This document shows, one piece after another, positions 1 through 7,158 of a DNA stretch of 9,164 nucleotides (its first letter is position 1; each line of letters opens with the position of its first letter). Origin of the DNA: Oscillospiraceae bacterium (GTDB taxonomy: Bacteria > Bacillota > Clostridia > Oscillospirales > Ruminococcaceae); contig JAFLUJ010000020.1 in the NCBI GenBank assembly GCA_022511485.1, positions 1 through 9,164 on the forward strand. Reading direction: 5' to 3'. The notes beneath the pieces are model-generated. The model did no database searches, had not been told where the DNA came from, and was given only the letters and a program-made list of their open reading frames with translations. The position numbers and the translations under genes were made by a program.

Positions 1-1
1 T

Positions 2-2497
2 GTTACAAGTGGTGCGCTTGCCGAGAACTTTGAAAAAGTAGTAACAGGAATGTCTGATTTAGCAAGTGTAGCAATAATACTTACTGCTGAAAATGTTCTT
101 CCATCTGTAATTGATAATTTAGCATGGCTTATGAATGAAGGACAACTTTTAATTGTTAGTATAGGAGGAATAACTTCAGCCGTTATAGCGTATAAAACGG
201 CAGTGGAAGTTGCAACAGTAGCGCAAGCTGCATTCAATGCTATTAATAGCTTTAATCCTATCGGATTAGTAACGGGAGCAATAGCAGGATTAACAACGGT
301 AATAGGTGCTTGTACTCTTGCAAATAAAGCACATATTGATCAAATGTCCGAGGGAACTGGAAAGTATGATGAGCAAGTAAAAGCTGTAGAAAGACTTTCT
401 GATGCATATGATAAAGCAGAAAAATCAGCGGAGGGCATTGTTAAACAGGGTGAAGAAGAAGTTGCTGAACTCCTTGCTTTGAAAAACTTACTTGACAAAA
501 ATGTTGATGCAGAGGGTAATATAGTTACTGGATACGAAGCAGTTAAATCTATTATTGAGGAAATAAATGAAATTTATCCTGAGGAAATTAATTTATTATC
601 TGACAAAATAGATAAATATGATGAACTTTCCGAATCTATTGATAATTATGTAGAAAAAATCCGTGATAATGCTGTTTATGAATCAAAACTTGAAATATTT
701 AAGCAGGCGGCAGTTACATATGATGAAACATCTGCTAAAAATGATGATTTATATAATGCATGGCAAGAAGCACAAAAAGAGGCAGAACGATTTGAAGAAA
801 AATACGACTTTTATAAAAGTGGTATAAATCGGTTTTATGGATGGGATCAAGTAGAAGCAGATAAAGTTGGAAAATCTGTTGGACAATATTTAGAAGATAT
901 GTATTACAGCACAAAGGGTGATGAAGAAATTGCAAAAGCTGCTTATGAAGATAATCTGGCATTGATGGAAAAATCAGAAAAGGACATGGAGGATTTTAAA
1001 GAATATCTTGCTGACCGTTATGATAAAAATAACAACAATGACATCTACGAGACAATTAAAAGTGCTGCACAAATGAATGCCGAAGAAAATGGACGTAAAG
1101 CAGCTGAAAGTCTGCGGGAATACCATAAACAGCAAAAAGAAAACACCAAAGCACTGCAAGATGAATGGGAAAAACTAAACCATCAGTACGCAATTGGTGA
1201 AATTGAATCCGAAGAGAAGCTATACGAAAAGAAATTAGAAGTCTGGGAACAATACGGCGACAAAAACAATAAAGACCATTGGAGATATTATGAGGAGCTT
1301 TACAAGTATGAGCATAAAGTAACCGAAGAATCTGCCGAAGATACAGAGCAGATAATGCGGGAAAAATGGGACACCATTTCAAAGCTTGAAAGTCTCGGAC
1401 TTATCTCCTCAGAGGAAGCATACAGACGTCAGCTGGCGCTGATCCAGGAATATTGTCCTGAATATTCCGACGAATGGTACAGCTATTATCAGACTGTTAC
1501 TGAGTATCAGCGGAATGCACTGAAAAAACAGGTGCAGGACGTTAAGGACAGTATTTCTGATATTGTCAGCGAGTATCAGGAAGCCTTTGCTGAGCTGGAA
1601 AACTCGGTCAACAGCTACAAAAACAAGCTGCTTTCTGTAGAACCGTTATTCACTATTAAGACGGAAACAGACGATGATGGCAATGAGACAACGACCTACA
1701 CCGTCGAAAATCTGACCGAGCAGATGGATAAAATGCAAAAATACCATAATTTAATTATGGATCTTAAAGAAAGGGGTGTTTCCAATGAAGTATTAAGTGA
1801 ATTGACAACGCTTGATTTTGATGACGGAATGGTCTTTGCTGAAAATCTTTCAAAATCCTCGGACGCAGAGCTTGAACATCTCAGTGAGCTTTACGCACAA
1901 AAGGAACAGCTTGCAGAGGATCTTGCAAACGAGCTTTATGCGCCGGAAATTGACAAGCTTAACACCGATCTCATAGATAGTGTTATCGGACAGTTCGGGA
2001 CACTGCCGGAGGAAATAAGAGCAATAGGCGCACAGTCTCTTGCTTCATTTACCGAGGGTATCTTAGAGGATAAAGAAAACCTTACAGAGGCGGCACAGGA
2101 GTTCATGAACAGCTTTTTCACCGCCTGCGATGAAGGAATATCCTCAGGATCAATAGGAATGGAAAATGTGGGAGATAACATTACCTCAATATTGGAAGAA
2201 CAGGATCTGTACGCTGTGAGCCTTGAAAAAGGAAGCGAGTTTGCCTCAGGAATGAAAGACGCTTTTGCTCTTTTAGAGGACAAGCTTATGCTTGCTCAGG
2301 CTAATGTATCCGCAGACCTGACAGTGGGAACGGCTGCACAGAGCAGCTACGGAGGATCGTCATGGTCAGGAAGCGGCAAGGAAGAACGGATCGTCATTGA
2401 AAACCGGGACGAAATTACAGTCAAGGTCGACAGAGATGTTCTCGGAAAAACTGTAAACGAATGGACTAAGGAATATAAAAGGAGGACTGGTACTTAA
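2..2497 (+). CDS. Phage tail tape measure protein, 3' part (start lies upstream of the window)
   Basis: The reading frame is open from base 2 to the TAA at 2495-2497, giving 831 visible residues. The ATG at 50 is internal, since the 16 codons before it continue the same frame. Two hydrophobic stretches lie near visible residues 48-64 and 87-104 (a Gly/Ala-rich segment around FNPIGLVTGAIAGL), as is common in tape measure proteins. After these comes a very long Glu/Lys/Tyr-rich, largely helical and coiled-coil-like region to about residue 760. A Gly/Ser patch and a short basic tail ending in KRRTGT follow. Tape measure proteins set tail length and help DNA cross the membrane. Identity rests on size, helical composition and position ahead of the hub gene; no catalytic motif was seen. 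GC is about 29% over 601-780 but about 44% over 1381-1560 (hand count), which suggests a recombined gene. Confidence 0.85.
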   Translation, partial: VTSGALAENFEKVVTGMSDLASVAIILTAENVLPSVIDNLAWLMNEGQLLIVSIGGITSAVIAYKTAVEVATVAQAAFNAINSFNPIGLVTGAIAGLTTVIGACTLANKAHIDQMSEGTGKYDEQVKAVERLSDAYDKAEKSAEGIVKQGEEEVAELLALKNLLDKNVDAEGNIVTGYEAVKSIIEEINEIYPEEINLLSDKIDKYDELSESIDNYVEKIRDNAVYESKLEIFKQAAVTYDETSAKNDDLYNAWQEAQKEAERFEEKYDFYKSGINRFYGWDQVEADKVGKSVGQYLEDMYYSTKGDEEIAKAAYEDNLALMEKSEKDMEDFKEYLADRYDKNNNNDIYETIKSAAQMNAEENGRKAAESLREYHKQQKENTKALQDEWEKLNHQYAIGEIESEEKLYEKKLEVWEQYGDKNNKDHWRYYEELYKYEHKVTEESAEDTEQIMREKWDTISKLESLGLISSEEAYRRQLALIQEYCPEYSDEWYSYYQTVTEYQRNALKKQVQDVKDSISDIVSEYQEAFAELENSVNSYKNKLLSVEPLFTIKTETDDDGNETTTYTVENLTEQMDKMQKYHNLIMDLKERGVSNEVLSELTTLDFDDGMVFAENLSKSSDAELEHLSELYAQKEQLAEDLANELYAPEIDKLNTDLIDSVIGQFGTLPEEIRAIGAQSLASFTEGILEDKENLTEAAQEFMNSFFTACDEGISSGSIGMENVGDNITSILEEQDLYAVSLEKGSEFASGMKDAFALLEDKLMLAQANVSADLTVGTAAQSSYGGSSWSGSGKEERIVIENRDEITVKVDRDVLGKTVNEWTKEYKRRTGT

Positions 2498-2898
2498 TGG
2501 TCAAAACAGTGATAGGCGGGGTAGATGTACAGCAATACATAACGGCGTACAGGATAAAAAGTCCGCCAATAATGGGAGATAATTCTTTTCAGTCTGCAAA
2601 CGGTGACTATGTTTCCGGCATAATAGGAAGCGAGGTCAACCTTGATATTACGCTGGAGGAAGTCCCCACATCTGTATCAATGCGTCTTGCGGCGGTTCTT
2701 GAAGCAGAAAACGTCGAGGTGGAATATACTACGCCTGTTCCTGAACGAAGAACGTTTTATAAGACGTCATATGAAGCTGAATGTGAATTTGCAGACCCGG
2801 AAAACAAAAATTATAACGACATAAAAAATATTTTCTGGAACATACAGCTTTCGCTTCGTTCTGTTGAGGGGATACAGGAGCAGGGAGGTGGTCTTTAG
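2497..2898 (+). CDS. Small phage tail protein, unknown function (133 aa)
   Basis: The ATG shares one base with the tape measure stop (TAATG), and GGAGGA at 2481-2486 sits 10 bases upstream, so the two genes are probably translationally coupled. The 133-residue product has no signal peptide or membrane segment. It looks beta-rich, with alternating stretches such as EVNLDITLEEV and VEVEYTTPVPERRTFYKTSY, a pattern seen in small tail-tube-like or distal-tail folds. I do not recognise it by name. Its place between tape measure and hub is where siphophages encode the distal tail protein, but it is about half the usual length of that family. Several Gram-positive phages carry a small protein of unknown function (DUF6711-like) here, and that comparison is only from memory. 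A structural tail role is inferred from position. Confidence 0.7.
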   Translation: MVKTVIGGVDVQQYITAYRIKSPPIMGDNSFQSANGDYVSGIIGSEVNLDITLEEVPTSVSMRLAAVLEAENVEVEYTTPVPERRTFYKTSYEAECEFADPENKNYNDIKNIFWNIQLSLRSVEGIQEQGGGL

Positions 2899-4234
2899 CT
2901 GGGATCTGAGAATCAACGGTAAAAGTATTGAACAGCCTTTCAGCGGTCTTAAATTTACTCATGGTGTGTCCAGCTTCGGAGTAGGGATCGCTACCGGTCA
3001 GTTTGAGTTTGACATCTACGATGAGATGGGAATATACGGAGAAGCTCTGCTGGAAAATGTCTCCGCACAGCTTTTCTGCAAAACAAGCGCCGTACAATCG
3101 AGGGTGTATTATATTGCAAAGCGGTCTATCAGTAAAAAGGTCTGCCATTTTACAGCGTATGATATTGTGGACATCGACAAGGAATTTGATCCCACTCATT
3201 TGTGGCAGGCTGTTCAGACGGACTGGATACCATACTCAGAGGTACTTAACGCTTTACAAAGTCAGTGCGGATTTGATTCAGTAAGCGCACCCGATGAGGG
3301 AATGACAGGTATCCGTTTCACCCGTGCAATGCTGACCGGAAAAAGCTGCCGCAGCGTTCTGGAAATGATCGCGACTGCTATGTGCGGCTTCTGGTGCAAT
3401 AACGGATACGGCGGCTTGCAGCTTATATGCCTGAATAAGAACAAAAACGCTTATTACAAATCCGGGAAATGTACAGAGTATTCCGAGATAGATTATCAGG
3501 GCAAACAGAAGATAACCAAGCTCATCGCAATAAATAGCGAAACTGGGCGGAGAGCAGAATATTCCACAGGTGAATACGGTACTGTTATTGTGATCGAATC
3601 TCCCTTTGTTGCCTGCAATGACGGCACAGACGGTTATGTCTGGGAGCGTATCCGTGATCTTGAATATCAGGGCTGGAAATGTGACAAGGCGTTGATAGAC
3701 CTTTCTAAAAGCGTTATTGTTTTCAACACAATTTCGTCGATATTTACCTTCGGGGATGATACAGAGCTACTTGCAAATCAGGTAGTTATCACCGCCGATA
3801 ATTCCGGACTTTATATGAGCGGCGGAGCTGACCCTCAGGACGATGAGATCTGGCGGTACGATGATTACACTCAGCGGCAGATAGGCCAAAGGGTGGAGAT
3901 AAATAAGACATATGAAAACGCAAAAATTGCCACCGGTGAGGGCCTTAAATTAATCCACCATGTTAATGAAAATGTCAGTGCTATTGCAGCGTATGCAGCA
4001 AATGGAGATCCCGAAATAAAAGAGTTTGGATTCGATGTGTGCAAAAATGGTCTTACCGAGTATGAGGGAGCTCTTGTATCAAAGATAGCTCCGAAATCGG
4101 CAACGATAAACAACGACAAAACGGAGGCTGTCATAAATTACGAGGACAAGTCCTATAAATACAAAATTCAAAGAGACAGCAGCGGAAATATTACAAGCTT
4201 TAAAAAGGAGGAAATAAAAGAAAATGAGCTTTGA
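2888..4234 (+). CDS. Putative tail hub / tail-associated (Tal-like) baseplate protein
   Basis: The frame is open from a TTG at 2864. I prefer the GTG at 2888 because AGGAG at 2876-2880 lies 7 bases before it, and it gives a clean N-terminus (MVFSWDLRINGK) with only an 11-base overlap with the gene before. Product: 448 residues, no signal peptide or membrane helix. The N-terminal 200 residues alternate beta strands and helices (SFGVGIATGQFEFDIYD, then YYIAKRSISKKVCHFTAYDIV), as in the gp27/Tal-type hub fold that caps the tail tube. The C-terminal 60 residues are Lys/Asp-rich and strand-like. I see no peptidase or muramidase motif, so any cell-wall-degrading activity is unsupported. Location just after the tape measure and small tail protein supports the hub role. 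Fold assignment is inference; a general tail protein call is safe. Confidence 0.72.
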   Translation: MVFSWDLRINGKSIEQPFSGLKFTHGVSSFGVGIATGQFEFDIYDEMGIYGEALLENVSAQLFCKTSAVQSRVYYIAKRSISKKVCHFTAYDIVDIDKEFDPTHLWQAVQTDWIPYSEVLNALQSQCGFDSVSAPDEGMTGIRFTRAMLTGKSCRSVLEMIATAMCGFWCNNGYGGLQLICLNKNKNAYYKSGKCTEYSEIDYQGKQKITKLIAINSETGRRAEYSTGEYGTVIVIESPFVACNDGTDGYVWERIRDLEYQGWKCDKALIDLSKSVIVFNTISSIFTFGDDTELLANQVVITADNSGLYMSGGADPQDDEIWRYDDYTQRQIGQRVEINKTYENAKIATGEGLKLIHHVNENVSAIAAYAANGDPEIKEFGFDVCKNGLTEYEGALVSKIAPKSATINNDKTEAVINYEDKSYKYKIQRDSSGNITSFKKEEIKENEL

Positions 4235-5249
4235 TGATGGTTTTATGATGGGATTAATGCTGGGAAACGAGGGCGGAGGGGGAGGGGGCGATGACGACGA
4301 TTGGACGCCGCCGGAATTTCCCGAACCGGGTGCTTACCAGATCACAATACTGATAGATCTGTATTTGTCCGAAAAGAGAAACAGCGGTCTTTCCGGGAAT
4401 AAAACTATTACTCTTACTCTGACAGATAAGAATAATATGTGGGCGACATCCGGAGAATCAAGAATTGACTGGGGAGACGGAACAATCACAAGCTTTGTAA
4501 GCGGATATTCGCTTTCTTACTCTCATGAGTATAAAAAAGCAGAGCGGTACGTTATAACCGTAACAGGTAAAGAAAACGAAAATTATATATATTTCTCAAG
4601 TACATACGGAAAGGATGCTATTCTTGGTATAAAATTTGGCTCTAAAATGGGTATAAATGGAATCTTTTACAATATGAACGATATTCTTTATGTAAAATTC
4701 TGCGGGGAGACCTTCTCTACAGATGGACTGTATTTTGGTGATCTCTATACTTTAACAAAAGTTGAATTCGCAGGAGGATACCCACATGACGGGGATTTCA
4801 GAACAAATTGTTTTAGAGGCTGCCGGTCTCTTAAAAAGGCTGATTTTACAAAAAAATTATCAGTCTTTCCGAATACAATGTTTAGTGAATGTTTCTCTTT
4901 AAAAGAGGTGGATACATCATCGGCAGTCACATTTGAGGGGAGTGTTTTTTCAAACTGTTATAATTTAAAAGAAATAAATGCGCCGCTCCTTGAAAATATG
5001 AATGGGGGGAGCAATATACAAAACTGCTATATATTGAGAAAGTTTTCTGCTCCCAAATTAAAGGAAATATCAGCAGAAATTCTGAGTTGTTATTCGATCT
5101 CAGAAATTGATACGCCGTCTTTGATCTCTGCGGGTCCACAATCCTTTTATTGCTGCTATAACCTACAAAAGCTTATATGTGCTGAGGGCTGTGACTTTAA
5201 TGGAAATCCGTTTTTTACCTGTCCTCAGCTTTATCCAAGACCACAATAA
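4224..5249 (+). CDS. Putative tail-tip adhesion/receptor-binding protein with PKD-like segment and BspA-type leucine-rich repeats
   Basis: The ATG overlaps the hub stop by 11 bases, with GGAGG at 4207-4211 upstream. The 341 residues show clear modules. A short hydrophobic, methionine-rich lead (1-14) is followed by a linker of six Gly then four Asp (17-26). A PKD-like strand region at about 78-115 has the hallmark IDWGDGT and SHEYKKAERYVITVTG. From about 195 to 325 there are six BspA-type (TpLRR/LRR_5) repeats of 21-23 residues. Each has a Cys before its leucine or isoleucine: C200, C223, C245, C268, C289 and C311, as in FSECFSLKEV and FSNCYNLKEI. BspA-type repeats are known from bacterial surface adhesins that bind host proteins. 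Position after the hub suggests a tail fibre or receptor-binding role, or a mucus-binding phage decoration. Much of the gene is AT-rich (about 32% GC over 4561-4740), unlike the hub. Domain calls are firm, function is inferred. Confidence 0.78.
   Translation: MSFDDGFMMGLMLGNEGGGGGGDDDDWTPPEFPEPGAYQITILIDLYLSEKRNSGLSGNKTITLTLTDKNNMWATSGESRIDWGDGTITSFVSGYSLSYSHEYKKAERYVITVTGKENENYIYFSSTYGKDAILGIKFGSKMGINGIFYNMNDILYVKFCGETFSTDGLYFGDLYTLTKVEFAGGYPHDGDFRTNCFRGCRSLKKADFTKKLSVFPNTMFSECFSLKEVDTSSAVTFEGSVFSNCYNLKEINAPLLENMNGGSNIQNCYILRKFSAPKLKEISAEILSCYSISEIDTPSLISAGPQSFYCCYNLQKLICAEGCDFNGNPFFTCPQLYPRPQ
4262..4288 (+). other. G-quadruplex-type motif near the 5' end of the adhesion gene
   Basis: Four G runs occur on the coding strand: 4262-4264, 4271-4273, 4278-4282 and 4284-4288, with loops of 6, 4 and 1 bases. 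This satisfies the G3+N1-7 rule for an intramolecular quadruplex in DNA or mRNA. It encodes the polyglycine linker, so coding constraint alone could explain it, although alternative Gly codons would have avoided the long G runs. Two runs of five G are also possible slippage sites. No function is shown. Confidence 0.5.
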
Positions 5250-5279
5250 AAATCAAAAATTTGAATGGAGGAATTTTAA

Positions 5280-6152
5280 ATGTCAAATGTAAAAACTATT
5301 AACCTGACAGGTGAGGAGACAAAAGTTATTTTTGAACAGAAATTTATGTGCTTCTGGGTACAGAATATGGGAAGCTCCGATGTTTATGCTTATCTTGAAG
5401 CAGGATCAGAACCGGAAGCAGACGGAGTTATTGCTATAGGTGCAGGAACGTCCGCAAGGGTATCCGCAGCAGATCTTTCCCAGATAAATACGCTGTATTT
5501 ACAGGGAAACGGCAAGGTGCAGATCGTAGGCTGCTATTCTGTACACAGTCCTTTTACGCGTAAAAAGAAAGGAGGTGATGAAAGTCCATATACAATTATT
5601 GCCGAAATACCTTTAAACGGCTCATTTGATGGCTATGGGTATAATATAGTCGCCAAGGGCAGCGGTGCTGACGCTGCTATTACAAGCGATGGGATAAAAA
5701 TAGGTACGAGCACTTCAACATGGTTCCGTTTAAAGGCTTTAAATTATAGCTCTGACGTTTTTATAGCAGACATGGATCTTATGTTATTGCAGGAGAATAG
5801 TTCCTATCAACCACTACTTTGTATTCCGCAAACAAGTTATTATTTTTATTATATAACTTTACAATCAAATACCCTTATTATTTATAGCAGATACGCAGAC
5901 AAAAATATAATAACCGTTGATTTAAATACATGGCATCATATATCGGTAAAATATTATAATAATTTTAAGAGTATGACAGTTTATCTTGATGGCGAGGAAC
6001 TTATTGATTATACAACACCTGATAATATTACAGCCGTGAAAGGAGAATTGTGTATTGGCACATCGTATACTAATGGCAGTTATACTAATGTTACAGGGGA
6101 TTTGGTTTATGTTAAAAACATTAAAATTAAAGTACCAAAGGAGGAAGTTTAA
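5280..6152 (+). CDS. Phage tail-associated protein: beta-rich tail domain fused to a LamG/concanavalin-like domain
   Basis: The ATG is 8 bases after GGAGG (5267-5271), 30 bases downstream of the adhesion gene. The product has 290 residues and two parts. Residues 1-92 resemble a small beta domain common in phage structural proteins, with FWVQNMGSSDVYAYLEAG, ADGVIAIGAGTSA and TLYLQGNGKVQIVG. A linker (RKKKGGDES, 94-102) follows, then a LamG/concanavalin A-like lectin fold over about 105-285. That fold is marked by TWHHISVKYY (217-226), VYLDGEEL (234-241) and the closing VYVKNIKI (277-284). Such folds bind sugars and are frequent in receptor-binding proteins, so attachment to host or environmental glycans is a reasonable inference. 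GC falls from about 48% (5401-5580) to about 28% (5761-6000), and the linker is encoded by a near-perfect ribosome binding site, suggesting a joined or swapped module. Confidence 0.77.
   Translation: MSNVKTINLTGEETKVIFEQKFMCFWVQNMGSSDVYAYLEAGSEPEADGVIAIGAGTSARVSAADLSQINTLYLQGNGKVQIVGCYSVHSPFTRKKKGGDESPYTIIAEIPLNGSFDGYGYNIVAKGSGADAAITSDGIKIGTSTSTWFRLKALNYSSDVFIADMDLMLLQENSSYQPLLCIPQTSYYFYYITLQSNTLIIYSRYADKNIITVDLNTWHHISVKYYNNFKSMTVYLDGEELIDYTTPDNITAVKGELCIGTSYTNGSYTNVTGDLVYVKNIKIKVPKEEV
5566..5579 (+). promoter_or_regulatory. Internal Shine-Dalgarno-like site at the domain junction
   Basis: AGAAAGGAGGTGAT matches 14 bases in a row of the complement of the usual bacterial 16S rRNA 3' end, yet it lies inside an open frame, coding for the end of the KKKGGD linker. 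No ATG, GTG or TTG start in the same frame follows at a useful distance. The only nearby ATG (5578-5580) overlaps the site and opens a frame of about a dozen codons. It may be a relic of two adjacent genes that fused, or may slow ribosomes between domains. Confidence 0.55.
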
Positions 6153-6883
6153 TGAAAATTATCGACGTATCAAAACATAACGGAGCTATCGACTGGATAA
6201 AGGTCAGATCCTCCGGAATTGACGGAGTTATCATCCGCGCCGGATTTGGCAAGGTGACTTCCCAGAAAGACATCATGTTTGAAGCAAACTACCGGGGAGC
6301 GTTGGAAACAGGATTACATATCGGAGCATACTGGTACAGCTATGCGCTCACCGCTGATGAAGCAGTGCAGGAAGCCAACACCTTTTTAGAGTGTATCAAA
6401 GGGAAAAAATTTGATCTCCCCCTTTATTTTGATATTGAGGAGGAGAAGCATGTTAAGCTTGGTAAAAAGCTTTGTACAGAGATCGTTGCTGCCTTCTGTA
6501 ATACAGTTGAAAAAGCCGGATATTTTGTCGGAGTGTACAGCTTTGACAGCTTCTTTGCCACAAATCTTGATGCGGACATTCAGAAAAGATATTCCTGCTG
6601 GGTGGCAAGAGTGGACGGAAAACCTCCACAGAGCTGCACTTCCTATGGGATGTGGCAGTACAGCTGGAAAGGGAAAATAAACGGCGTCAGCGGAGATGTT
6701 GACATGAACGACTGCTATAAGGATTTTTCCGGGACGATAAGAAGATCAGGTCTGAACGGATACAGCAGGACCGATACATATAATGTGACTGCTAAAATAG
6801 GAGGGGTCACTTCCGAAAAAGCTGTAACAATATTTTCGGCTTGTACGTCCATGGGAATGACAGTTACGCAGGAGAAAGATTAA
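6152..6883 (+). CDS. Phage endolysin, GH25 lysozyme (N-acetylmuramidase)
   Basis: The start shares one base with the previous stop (TAATG), and AAAGGAGG at 6137-6144 is 7 bases upstream. The 243-residue protein carries a full GH25 domain over about 1-190: IDVSKHNGAIDW at the N-terminus with D5, the catalytic pair in YFDIEEE (D94, E96), aromatic WYSYA, and MWQYSW...GDVDMN near the end (D184). By comparison with Cpl-1-type lysozymes D5, D94, E96 and D184 form the active-site group. GH25 enzymes cut the beta-1,4 bond between N-acetylmuramic acid and N-acetylglucosamine in peptidoglycan. Residues about 207-243 (TYNVTAKIGGVTSEKA, then CTSMGMTV) look like a small separate C-terminal domain, perhaps wall-binding or for assembly. 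There is no signal peptide, so release should need the holin encoded next. Confidence 0.93.
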   Translation: MKIIDVSKHNGAIDWIKVRSSGIDGVIIRAGFGKVTSQKDIMFEANYRGALETGLHIGAYWYSYALTADEAVQEANTFLECIKGKKFDLPLYFDIEEEKHVKLGKKLCTEIVAAFCNTVEKAGYFVGVYSFDSFFATNLDADIQKRYSCWVARVDGKPPQSCTSYGMWQYSWKGKINGVSGDVDMNDCYKDFSGTIRRSGLNGYSRTDTYNVTAKIGGVTSEKAVTIFSACTSMGMTVTQEKD

Positions 6884-6901
6884 AAATATCAGGAGGTATA
6901 T

Positions 6902-7099
6902 ATGATAACAAATTTCAAAGTATGGCTCAGAGCCGCAGGGATACGTGCGGTAAAAACAGCGGCACAGACTTCTGCTGCGACTATAGGAACTTCCGTCATG
7001 CTAAGTGAGGTCGACTGGAAGATTGTTGTTTCCGCTTCGGTACTGGCAGGGATACTTTCAATGCTGACAAGTATTGCGGGACTTCCGGAAGTAGGTTAA
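6902..7099 (+). CDS. Phage holin, r1t-like family
   Basis: A 65-residue protein with a strong AGGAGGT site (6891-6897) just before the ATG. A basic N-terminus (KVWLRAAGIRAVK) precedes a first small-residue-rich hydrophobic segment at about 20-34. A short loop, SEVDWK (35-40), follows, then a second hydrophobic segment at about 41-60 (VSASVLAGILSMLTSIAGL) and the end LPEVG. The DW-x6-SASVLAG-x6-TSIAGLPE pattern is characteristic of the r1t-like holin family as I remember it. Holins accumulate in the inner membrane and open holes at a set time, letting the GH25 lysozyme reach the wall. Here the holin follows the lysozyme, the reverse of the most common order. It is the last phage gene before the converging host genes. 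Confidence 0.88.
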   Translation: MITNFKVWLRAAGIRAVKTAAQTSAATIGTSVMLSEVDWKIVVSASVLAGILSMLTSIAGLPEVG

Positions 7100-7106
7100 A
7101 AAAATC

Positions 7107-7143
7107 AGGACTGCCCACCAGAAATAAATGGTGCGGCAGTCCT
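7107..7143. terminator. Bidirectional intrinsic terminator between holin and rlmH
   Basis: The left arm AGGACTGCCCACCA (7107-7120) pairs with 7129-7143 to form a 14-bp stem with one bulged C (7134) and an 8-base AT-rich loop. On the + strand it is followed by a T-rich stretch (7143-7152). On the - strand it is followed by seven T (A run at 7098-7104). It sits between converging genes, 7 bases after the holin stop and 3 bases after the rlmH stop, so it can end both transcripts. The better T tract serves the - strand, that is the rlmH operon. Confidence 0.88.
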
Positions 7144-7146
7144 TGT

Positions 7147-7158
7147 TTATTTGTGATA
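7147..7158 (-). other. Candidate right attachment site (attR) at the 3' end of rlmH
   Basis: Read on the - strand, the last four codons of rlmH are TATCACAAATAA. This closely resembles the 3' end of staphylococcal rlmH (orfX), where SCC elements insert (core remembered as TATCAYAAATGA or TAA). Phage genes end less than 50 bases away and no other boundary is visible. The similarity may simply reflect the conserved Tyr-His-Lys/Arg protein ending. Proof needs the left end of the element, which is not in the window. Confidence 0.3.

Larger units (their letters stand above)
1..7106 (+). mobile_element. Right-hand part of an integrated tailed prophage (tail and lysis modules)
   Basis: Seven consecutive + strand genes follow the standard late-gene order of long-tailed phages of Gram-positive bacteria: tape measure, small tail protein, hub, receptor-binding candidates, endolysin, holin. 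No sheath, baseplate-wedge or gp25-like gene is present, which argues for a siphovirus-type tail. Head genes, tail tube, integrase and repressor are not in the window and would lie to the left. The strand switch at about 7107, from phage to the housekeeping gene rlmH, marks the right boundary to within some tens of bases. Whether the prophage is intact cannot be judged from this part, but every visible phage gene is open and has a good ribosome binding site. Confidence 0.88.

Noticed and set aside
735..1382. Several - strand frames of 60-108 codons inside the tape measure gene
   Set aside because: Shadows of a Glu/Lys-rich coding strand; products are low-complexity and hydrophobic, with no supported start.
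2642..3284. Short + and - strand frames (60-156 codons) around the small tail protein and hub genes
   Set aside because: They overlap well-supported genes in other frames and show no motif or good start signal.
5562..5583. Programmed frameshift at the AAAAAG/AAAGGAGG stretch
   Set aside because: The frame is continuous through the site, the heptamer is not of the X-XXY-YYZ type, and the alternative frame closes after about a dozen codons.
4224..6152. Diversity-generating retroelement targeting the tail-tip genes
   Set aside because: No reverse transcriptase, no template/variable repeat pair and no C-type lectin-like variable domain were seen in the window.
1..7106. Contractile (myovirus-type) tail or a phage-derived contractile injection system
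   Set aside because: No sheath, LysM, gp25-like or baseplate-wedge genes between hub and lysis genes; only a long-tail siphovirus order is supported.
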